The translations under genes and the position numbers were made by a program. This document shows positions 25,006 to 31,589 of a stretch of 64,000 bases of DNA, piece by piece. This stretch comes from Pseudomonadales bacterium (GTDB lineage Bacteria > Pseudomonadota > Gammaproteobacteria > Pseudomonadales > Pseudohongiellaceae). Where the stretch lies: contig JAJDVS010000066.1 of the NCBI GenBank assembly GCA_022825945.1, positions 36,613-100,612 on the forward strand. The letters run 5' to 3'. The notes below the pieces were generated by a model that worked only from the letters and a program-made list of their open reading frames with translations, was not told where the DNA came from and did no database searches. How positions within the stretch are numbered: position 1 is the stretch's first letter; each line of letters starts with the position of its first letter.

Positions 25006-25086
25006 GCAAAACAAAAGCGTGGTTTTGTTTTGCCGACGAATTCAATGGCTTGCGCTATCGAATTCGGCGGCACTTCCATGTGCCGC
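25006..25086. repeat. Run of inverted repeats upstream of the TAXI gene
   Basis: GCAAAACAAAA (25006-25016) pairs with TTTTGTTTTGC (25023-25033). CGAATTC occurs at 25037 and again at 25059. GCGGCAC (25067-25073) pairs with GTGCCGC (25080-25086). With the structures on either side, almost the whole 133-base spacer is palindromic. Confidence 0.6.
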
Positions 25087-25135
25087 AGGACCAGGTAAGC
25101 TCTGATTTAATCAGGGCTTACCTGGTCCTGCGGCA
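25081..25135. repeat. Perfect 20-bp-arm hairpin at the 3' end of the small membrane gene
   Basis: TGCCGCAGGACCAGGTAAGC (25081-25100) is the exact reverse complement of 25116-25135, and the centre CTGAT/ATCAG adds a further five pairs. The last codons and stop of the small membrane protein gene lie inside it. There is no T-run after it on either strand, so it is not a standard intrinsic terminator; it may stabilise or process the transcript. Confidence 0.8.
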
Positions 25136-25600
25136 ATCATAAATGAATTGCCTGAGATATTCCGGGGTCTGGATGACCTGCTCGTTCAGGAACAACTCAG
25201 GATGTATCTCGCCCTCGCTATAGCCCACCGGACGCTGGGTGGCCGCTGCGACGACCCAGGACGCCGCGGGGCGTTTCGCGCCGAGAATGCGCTCGAGGTT
25301 TTGCGGAGGGATTCCCAGCAGGCCGGCTACCGCCACATCGGTGGCCCGGATCCTGCGCCGGTTCAGGCAGGAAAGCACTTCCCGGGGGCTGAAGCGGTCG
25401 GATACCGGGCGCTCGCCGCTCATCTTGCCTACCAGCAGGGCGGTTCCGGCGAATACCGTGGCGGCGATGGTAATGCCGAGCACCATGGTCAGGCGGTAGA
25501 ACATGGCGATTTGCACGCCGCCGAAATAGTACGCCGCCTCGGCAAGCGCATTGACAAGAATCAGGGCGGTAAAAAAAGTAATCCAGACCGCTTTCTTCAC
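25118..25600 (-). CDS. Small two-helix membrane protein of unknown function
   Basis: The 160-residue product starts with a GTG codon. It has two likely membrane helices (VWITFFTALILVNALAEAAY at about 5-25 and LTMVLGITIAATVFAGTALL at about 37-57), then a soluble domain of about 100 residues. The soluble part contains SPREVLSCLNRRRIRATDVAV and LLGIPPQNLERILGAKRP. I do not recognise a family. It follows the second FG-GAP gene after 33 bases and is the last gene before the palindromic spacer, so it probably belongs with the upstream M16/ABC/PDZ/FG-GAP group. Its final codons are part of the large hairpin. Confidence 0.65.
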   Translation of the reverse strand: MKKAVWITFFTALILVNALAEAAYYFGGVQIAMFYRLTMVLGITIAATVFAGTALLVGKMSGERPVSDRFSPREVLSCLNRRRIRATDVAVAGLLGIPPQNLERILGAKRPAASWVVAAATQRPVGYSEGEIHPELFLNEQVIQTPEYLRQFIYDCRRTR

Positions 25601-25633
25601 GGAATTGCCGTTACTCCGGGATGAACTCCGGGC

Positions 25634-27292
25634 TCAGTCGGAGCCCGCGCCGCCCGAGAGTAGCAGCAAACCCTCTATGTTCCCAATTTCATCGCGAGAC
25701 AGGAGGAAAATGTCGTGGATGCCGTCGTCGTTGAGATGGGCGCTGAGCACTTCGCCAGCCTCCGCCGCGGGGCCGGCGTCAAGGCGGATATCCGGCTCGC
25801 GGCCCGCCACTTCCCGCAGATGCCGGTTCTCGCCGATGCTGATGTCGTTGATCATCGCCCGCAGGTCGATGCGGTAGTCGTCGCGTTCGCGGCTGTAGTC
25901 CAGCGAGCCGAGAAACTCCCGCTGTTCGGGTTCCGGTTCGATGCTGTTGTAGAACACCTGCAACTGCCGGTCCACCAGGATCAGCAAGTCCAGCGGGTCG
26001 GCTTCATTGTCGAGCCGGGCCGTGGCCGATGAAACCAGGTCGGCGCTGCGGGTCGCCTCGGCGGCTTCGGTCAGTTCGCTGTAGTCGCCGGCAAGCCCCA
26101 CCAGGGAGGGAATTTGCAGCGACACGATGATTCTGCGGCTCGGGCGGCGGGCGAATCGCTCGCCGTCGTTGGGATAGATCAGCGCTTCCACCGCAATATC
26201 GCTGGACAGCACCAGCCAGAGGAAGATATCGCCGAGGGAAATCGATTCCACCCGCCAGAGCCACAGGTCCTTGAGACCGTCGCCGTCTTCGTCGTGGAGA
26301 AAACTGCCGAGCACATTGCCCCCGGAGCGCAGCACCTGCCGGGGGGTCGCCAGCTCCATGCCGGTGGCGGTTCCCGCGAACAGGGAAATCTTGCCGCCCT
26401 CCCGCAGCAGCAGATCGTCGATACCATCGCCGTCCACGTCTTCCAACAACTCCTCGTGGGTCAGGGCGAGAATGCCGGTGAGGTTGGAGAAATCGAGATT
26501 GTCCACGTCAAATTCGCCGAGACGCTCCTCGATTTCCGCAAGGTCGATACTGTAGCTTGGCGCGAGCGGGAAGTAACCCGGCGCTTCCGGGTCGGCGAGG
26601 AAGACCGCGAGCAATTCATCGGTTTCCGAAATCAGGTCCGGATCCCCGTCGGCGTTGAGGTCGCGCAGGCTCAGGGAGGGAATCGTCACCGCCTGACCCG
26701 TGCGCCAGAACAGGCTGCGGGAATTGAGATTGGTTCGCAGGCGGGTATCCGACTGCACCGGCAGCGGCGACCGGAAAGCGCCATCCGCCTCGCGCAAATG
26801 GATATGCAATGCGCCGGGGGCCGGGGTTACCAGGTCCATCAGGCCGTCGGCATTGATGTCCCGGGCGAAATGCAGGCGGTTGAGCCCGGGGCTGAGAAAG
26901 CCGTTCACGCCGCTGAGCAGGGTTTCCGATTCGCTCAGGGCGCCGTCCCGCAAACGCCAGGCGAGAACCCGCTTGCCATCGAGCAGGGCGAGGAGCGTCG
27001 CGGCCTCGCCGGAATCAATGCCCCGGGCAATATCCCAGCCAACCGAGCGCGCATCGAAGCCCAGGCTGATAAAGCCCCGGTCGAAATCAAAACCCTGCTC
27101 GCCCTGGGGGTAAATCCGCAGTTCCTCGTCGATGACCGCGATGATTTCCTGTCTGGCGTCGCCGTCGAGGTCGGCGAGCACCAGATTTCCGGTTTCGGCG
27201 GGCAGGCTCAGGGGCTGGGAGCGGAATCCCCAGTCATCGGCGCCCGCCAGGCAAGGCAGGCAGGCCAGCACGGCAATCAGGCAGCGCTTCAT
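25634..27292 (-). CDS. Secreted FG-GAP/VCBS repeat protein (second of a pair)
   Basis: The 552-residue protein has a Sec signal (CLIAVLACLPCLAGADD, about residues 4-20). At least six Asp-rich loops of the D-x-[DN]-x-D-G-x-x-D type follow: DLDGDARQE, DINADGLMD, DLNADGDPD, DVDGDGIDD, DEDGDGLKD and a C-terminal LNDDGIHDIFLLS. Such loops bind calcium within beta-propeller blades, as in integrin alpha chains and many bacterial surface proteins. The product is probably periplasmic or extracellular. Its ATG overlaps the stop of the preceding FG-GAP gene by four bases, and the two proteins look distantly related to one another. Its binding partner is unknown. Confidence 0.82.
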   Translation of the reverse strand: MKRCLIAVLACLPCLAGADDWGFRSQPLSLPAETGNLVLADLDGDARQEIIAVIDEELRIYPQGEQGFDFDRGFISLGFDARSVGWDIARGIDSGEAATLLALLDGKRVLAWRLRDGALSESETLLSGVNGFLSPGLNRLHFARDINADGLMDLVTPAPGALHIHLREADGAFRSPLPVQSDTRLRTNLNSRSLFWRTGQAVTIPSLSLRDLNADGDPDLISETDELLAVFLADPEAPGYFPLAPSYSIDLAEIEERLGEFDVDNLDFSNLTGILALTHEELLEDVDGDGIDDLLLREGGKISLFAGTATGMELATPRQVLRSGGNVLGSFLHDEDGDGLKDLWLWRVESISLGDIFLWLVLSSDIAVEALIYPNDGERFARRPSRRIIVSLQIPSLVGLAGDYSELTEAAEATRSADLVSSATARLDNEADPLDLLILVDRQLQVFYNSIEPEPEQREFLGSLDYSRERDDYRIDLRAMINDISIGENRHLREVAGREPDIRLDAGPAAEAGEVLSAHLNDDGIHDIFLLSRDEIGNIEGLLLLSGGAGSD

Positions 27293-28833
27293 GGGCTCGA
27301 CACCAGCACCGTGGTGGACGTTCCATGCCGCAGCACGAAATCGGGCAACTCATCGGCGTTCAGGCGCTCCACGGCAATCTGGAATACCGAACGCGGCGCG
27401 ACATATTCCCAGAAATCCTCGCTTTCAATCTGCAAATCCCCATTGATGCGCCGCGCCGCCAGCGTGCCCCGCCCGGTTACGTAGAGCGCGTCGGAGCGGC
27501 CATCGCCGTCGAGGTCATGGCCGAACTGGATGGGCTCGGCCAGCCCCCGCACATTGTCCACCGAAAAAGTCTCCTCCAGGCGCATGGCGGGACGGCGGTT
27601 GAATAACTGGCCGTCCGCCGCATCGGCTCCTTCGGCGCCGCGATAGAGCAGGCTCACCCGCTGCACGCCGGTATTGCGGATCGCCTCCATGGCGGGCACA
27701 GCGTACCAGGTCGCCGCCAGCACGGGCTCGCCATGAATCCGGACCGCTTCCAGCCCCAGATCGTATCCGCCGAAGCGCAGTACCTGGGCCGGGCTGTCCA
27801 GATCGAATTCGCCGCCCTGGTTCGGATACAGTCTGGCGTCCCGATCATCGCCCTGTTCGACTACCTGGATGAGATCGATTTGTTCGTCGCCGTCGAGATG
27901 GGCCAGCCGCCAGTCGCCCCTGGTTTCGAGTGGGCCGGACCAGTCGGGTTTTTCGGCGAAGTTGCCGGCTTGCTGAAAATGCACGTTGAGCCGACCCAGG
28001 CCGTCGACTCCCTGGTTCACATAGACCAGGTCGGGCAGCCCGTCGCCATCGAATTCAGCGAACAGGGCGCCGGGCATCCAGCTTTGGGCTTCGAACAGCG
28101 CCCGTCCGGTCTTGCCATCCCATTGCTCGATGAAATCGCCGAAAGCCGTGGGCGTTTCCGCGCGGAATTCGATCACTATGCCCTGCTCCGCGTCGATGCT
28201 TGCCCGGGCGTCCAGGTCGGTTGCAAAATTCTCGCGAACCAACCGCGGCACTTCGGGATTTTCGGTCGCAATCATCGCCGCCAGCGCAAAGCGCTCATCG
28301 CCGAGCCCGCGAAAATAACCGTAGCCTTCAGCTCCCGGCACAAGCAGGTCGACGTGGCCATCGCCGTCGAGGTCGGCGATGTCGCGCACGAACTGCACGC
28401 CTTCCCTGTCCGGCAAGGCGGCGATCAACTCCCAGGCGAATAGCTGGCGAATATTGCCGGCATAGCCCGGCGTGCCGCTGGCGAGGCTGTACACCCCGTC
28501 TCCGGCAAACAGCAGCAACTCCTTGCCCGGCCCGGAGCGCAGGTCGGCAAAACCGATGGCGACGATTTCGCTCTTGATTTCCACCCGGACGGGTTCCGCG
28601 GCAAAGCCGCCATCGGCCTGTTGATGGTGGATCAGCAGTTCCCGGCCCACGCCGGGGCGGTATTCCGCGAACAACAGGTCGGCGCGGCCATCGCCGTTGA
28701 CGTCCTCGGTAACCAGATCATCCCAGTTGTCGCCGCGCTGCAAGTCAAATGCGGTGTAGTTCTGGGCGGCGGCGCCGGTAGCCATAGCCACAGTCGCCAG
28801 CAGCAGAACGAATTGCAGGGAAAAAGTCTTCAT
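27289..28833 (-). CDS. Secreted FG-GAP/VCBS repeat protein (first of a pair)
   Basis: The 514-residue product begins with a clear Sec signal, FVLLLATVAMATGAAAQ. Repeat loops of beta-propeller type follow: DVNGDGRADLLF, DLDGDGHVDLLV, EFDGDGLPDLVY, HLDGDEQIDLIQ and DLDGDGRSDALY, spread over most of the chain. The ATG at 28833 is chosen because it opens the signal peptide and overlaps the PDZ gene stop by four bases; an upstream in-frame extension to 29046 lies wholly within the PDZ gene. Tight coupling to the PDZ gene and the second FG-GAP gene suggests the three products are made in fixed ratio and act together in the envelope. The specific function is not known. Confidence 0.82.
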   Translation of the reverse strand: MKTFSLQFVLLLATVAMATGAAAQNYTAFDLQRGDNWDDLVTEDVNGDGRADLLFAEYRPGVGRELLIHHQQADGGFAAEPVRVEIKSEIVAIGFADLRSGPGKELLLFAGDGVYSLASGTPGYAGNIRQLFAWELIAALPDREGVQFVRDIADLDGDGHVDLLVPGAEGYGYFRGLGDERFALAAMIATENPEVPRLVRENFATDLDARASIDAEQGIVIEFRAETPTAFGDFIEQWDGKTGRALFEAQSWMPGALFAEFDGDGLPDLVYVNQGVDGLGRLNVHFQQAGNFAEKPDWSGPLETRGDWRLAHLDGDEQIDLIQVVEQGDDRDARLYPNQGGEFDLDSPAQVLRFGGYDLGLEAVRIHGEPVLAATWYAVPAMEAIRNTGVQRVSLLYRGAEGADAADGQLFNRRPAMRLEETFSVDNVRGLAEPIQFGHDLDGDGRSDALYVTGRGTLAARRINGDLQIESEDFWEYVAPRSVFQIAVERLNADELPDFVLRHGTSTTVLVSSP

Positions 28834-29771
28834 TGGACCTCTTCGATCAACTCGCCATAACCAGTACTGAAATGGATCAGGCCGAGGATGGAATGGGAGC
28901 GCTCGCCTTCGTTGCGGGCATAGGAGTACACCGAAAACAGCCAGAAATCCAGCACATCGAGGCTGGCGGAATCCGGGTCCAGGCTCGACCGGTATTGCAG
29001 CACCGGGCCGAGAGATATTTCGCTGAGGCGCCGGCCCGGGTTCCACAATTCGACTTCCGCCCGCCGCAGACTGCTGCCGTCCCAGACATCGAACAGCACT
29101 TCGCCGCCAAGTGCATGTTCCCGGCTGAGCCGGTTGACGAGTTCCTGGGCCGAGCCGAAACCCGCGCCGTCCAGGGCAAATATCCAGTCTCCCACGCCGA
29201 TGCCGGCCGCCGGCAGGGGACTGCCGGGAAACAGCGCCATCACCTGCGCTCCGCCTCTTGAGGCCTGGCCGGTTACTTCGATCACGCCACTGCGATAACC
29301 CGCCCGGGTGGCCACGGGATCGACCCGGTACAACTCTGTCGGGCCGGCATTCAAGGCGATTTCCCGGCCCGTCACGCTGGCCGAAAGCACGGCGGTATCG
29401 CGCCGCAAGATGAATGCATAGGGCGCTTGGCGATAGCTCGTCCGCTGGATGGCGAGCACGGCGTCCGGGCTGTTGGTTTCCATTTCGTCGATGGCGAGAA
29501 TCACGTCACCCACCTGGATTCCCGCCGCATCCGCCGGACCATTGGCGGCGACTTCCACCACCCGAACCCCGGGCAGAATCTCCACCGCGGCCAGGGAATC
29601 GCTTTCGTTCAGCGCCAGCCCAAGGCCGAAATCCACCAGCAAACCGGCATTGCTCCGCCCCAGGCTGAGCTGTTCCGGCGAAAGATTGATGGCGGGCGCC
29701 AGCCGCGCCGGCTCATATGCCGCACAACAAGCCATCAGGCCGCACAGGGCAAGGGATGACAGTCGCAACAT
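28830..29771 (-). CDS. Lipoprotein with two PDZ domains
   Basis: The 313-residue protein has a lipobox-like ALCGLMACCA (Cys near residue 15). PDZ-type segments appear twice: VRVVEVAANGPADAAGIQVG DVILAIDEME (about residues 69-98) and QVMALFPGSPLPAAGIGVGD WIFALDGAGF (about 177-206). No protease domain is present, so it is an adaptor or substrate-binding protein rather than a DegP/DegS-type enzyme. It begins four bases after the ABC permease stop and overlaps the next gene by four bases. A role presenting the FG-GAP proteins or coupling them to the M16 protease is possible but is inference. Confidence 0.78.
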   Translation of the reverse strand: MLRLSSLALCGLMACCAAYEPARLAPAINLSPEQLSLGRSNAGLLVDFGLGLALNESDSLAAVEILPGVRVVEVAANGPADAAGIQVGDVILAIDEMETNSPDAVLAIQRTSYRQAPYAFILRRDTAVLSASVTGREIALNAGPTELYRVDPVATRAGYRSGVIEVTGQASRGGAQVMALFPGSPLPAAGIGVGDWIFALDGAGFGSAQELVNRLSREHALGGEVLFDVWDGSSLRRAEVELWNPGRRLSEISLGPVLQYRSSLDPDSASLDVLDFWLFSVYSYARNEGERSHSILGLIHFSTGYGELIEEVQ

Positions 29772-29775
29772 CGGC

Positions 29776-30633
29776 CTACAACCTGCGCCGCAGGGCCAGC
29801 AGCACCGCGGCCGCGGCCAGCGTCAGGGCCGCAATGGCGGGCGCCCAGGTATTGAACACAAAAAAGCGGTCGGCCACGAGCACATCGGAAAATCCCCGCA
29901 CCAGCCTCGCCACTTCGCGCAAATACGACTGATCCAGCAGCGATGGATGAAAAGTCGCGTACAGATACCAGGCGCGCTCGCCGAGCAGCGCCTTGAAGAT
30001 ATCCATGGCCAGGGTCGCGCCCAGGGCAAGCGTTACCGCCTGGGTCGCCGACTGGGCCGCAACCGAAACCAGCATGCCGAAGGCGATCACGGCGGGCAGG
30101 GGGATGACCGCCATCAGCAGGCCCAGATGGATTTCATGGAGGATTTCATCCTCGCCGATCAACTCGAATCCATCCTCGACCACCGGCCCGAAATCCCAGA
30201 ACATTGCCGCCCCCGCCCAGGCCGCGAGCCCGAGCAGGGCCAAGGCCAGCAATCCGAGCAGATGCAGCCGCAGCAGTTTCGCCAACACGATGCTGGCGCG
30301 GCCGGCGCGGCGGATCAGCACATGGCGAATCGAGCCATTGTCGCGTTCGCCGCTGAAATCATGGGCGGCCACCGCCACCAGCAACAGCGCCAGAATCATC
30401 AGCCCGGTGTTGACGCCATCGACGAAATGCCCGTATGCGTTCCGAGACTGGATCAGGGCAAAGTCGTCGGCGCCGATCAGTCCCGCCCGAGCCCGCTCCC
30501 CCGCCTGATTGAGCCAGACCAGCACATAGCGCGCCAGACAAACCAGCGCCGGCGCCAGCACGGTGATTTTCGCCGCCAGCGAATAGCGGGCGAGGAACAG
30601 TTCGAGGCGCAGGGCCGCCAGCAGAGAGTTCAT
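29776..30633 (-). CDS. ABC-2 type transporter permease
   Basis: The 285-residue protein has about six hydrophobic segments, including SLAAKITVLAPALVCLARYV, GLMILALLLVAVAAHDFSGE, LLGLLALALLGLAAWAGAAM and a final AIAALTLAAAAVLLALRRRL. The motif DFSGERDNGSIRHVLIRRAG after the second segment is typical of ABC-2 permeases that flank an ATPase gene (NosY/BcrB-like). A long soluble loop lies between segments 5 and 6 (ALLGERAWYLYATFHPSLLD). I start it at the ATG overlapping the ATPase stop by four bases. It would form the membrane part of the exporter or extractor with the ATPase encoded just upstream; the substrate is not evident. Confidence 0.85.
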   Translation of the reverse strand: MNSLLAALRLELFLARYSLAAKITVLAPALVCLARYVLVWLNQAGERARAGLIGADDFALIQSRNAYGHFVDGVNTGLMILALLLVAVAAHDFSGERDNGSIRHVLIRRAGRASIVLAKLLRLHLLGLLALALLGLAAWAGAAMFWDFGPVVEDGFELIGEDEILHEIHLGLLMAVIPLPAVIAFGMLVSVAAQSATQAVTLALGATLAMDIFKALLGERAWYLYATFHPSLLDQSYLREVARLVRGFSDVLVADRFFVFNTWAPAIAALTLAAAAVLLALRRRL

Positions 30634-31550
30634 GCCGCCTCCCCCGCCGTCAGTTCGCGGAACAGGCCATCGAGAGAAGCTCGTTGCCTCACCAGTTCGC
30701 ATACCGGCACCCCGTGACGCACCAGATGCGCGGCAAGCTCATCGCTGCGCCAGTCCCCAAGCCGCAGGCTCAGACGGTCGTCCGGGCCGCCCTCGATAAT
30801 TTCGACCCGTCCGTCATCCGCCAGCAGTTTTCTGGCAGCGGTGGAGTCGCTGCTTTCCAGGACCACCCGCGAGCCGGCGTCCGCCAGCAGGCCCGCCAGT
30901 TCGCCACTCGCGGCAATCCTGCCGTCATGAAGAATCGCAATATGACTGCAGACCTGTTCCAGATAGGGCAACTGGTGGCTCGAAAGCAAGAAGCTCGTGC
31001 CACTGGCGCGATTCAGGTCCGCAATCAGGGCGAGTACCTGGTCCACGCCGCTGGCGTCGAGCCCATTGAAAGGTTCATCGAGGAGAATCAGCCGGGGTTC
31101 GCCGAGCAGGGCCTGGGCAATCGACACCCGCCGCCGGTTGCCGAGGGAGAGCTGACGGATGCGGTAGCGGCTGTAGGCTTCCACCCCAAGCATCCGCTCG
31201 ACTTCGGCGCAGCTTCGCAACGGTCGCGCACACAGCCGGCGGGCGTGTTCGAGACACTGGCGCACGGTCAGATGGGGAGGCACGCTGGGGCTGTCGAAAA
31301 TCGCCACGACCTCGCCCCGCAGGCGAAACAGGGCGTCGGGAGCAAAGCCCAGCACCGAAACTTCACCCTGCTGAAAATGCTGCAGGCCGAGAATGCACTC
31401 GATGGTGGTGGTCTTGCCCGAGCCATTAAGCCCCACGAGACCGAGCACGGCGGCGGCGGACAATTCCAGGTCCACGCCATGCAGTACCGGCACATCGCCA
31501 TAGCTTTTGCGCAGTCCGCTTACCCGCAGTACAGAACCGGTTTCATTCAT
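30630..31550 (-). CDS. ABC transporter ATP-binding protein (ABC-2/BcrA-like)
   Basis: The 306-residue ATPase has Walker A GLNGSGKTTT near residue 40, Walker B LILLDEPFNGLD near 158 and a switch His in LLSSHQLPYLEQ. The signature is LSLGNRRRV, the variant common in BcrA/CcmA-type ATPases. The Q-loop position reads AIFDSPSVPPHLT, with Asp where Glu or Gln is usual. A C-terminal domain of about 80 residues follows the core, as in BcrA-like proteins. It starts 39 bases after the M16 protease stop and overlaps the permease gene. The pair is the energy-using part of this operon. Confidence 0.93.
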   Translation of the reverse strand: MNETGSVLRVSGLRKSYGDVPVLHGVDLELSAAAVLGLVGLNGSGKTTTIECILGLQHFQQGEVSVLGFAPDALFRLRGEVVAIFDSPSVPPHLTVRQCLEHARRLCARPLRSCAEVERMLGVEAYSRYRIRQLSLGNRRRVSIAQALLGEPRLILLDEPFNGLDASGVDQVLALIADLNRASGTSFLLSSHQLPYLEQVCSHIAILHDGRIAASGELAGLLADAGSRVVLESSDSTAARKLLADDGRVEIIEGGPDDRLSLRLGDWRSDELAAHLVRHGVPVCELVRQRASLDGLFRELTAGEAA

Positions 31551-31589
31551 AAGCCGGGCTTGGCGCGAAGCGTCGCACCCGATTCCCTG

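Noticed and set aside
25081-25135. Intrinsic terminator
   Set aside because: The stem is excellent but no T-run follows on either strand, so I call it a hairpin of unknown role.
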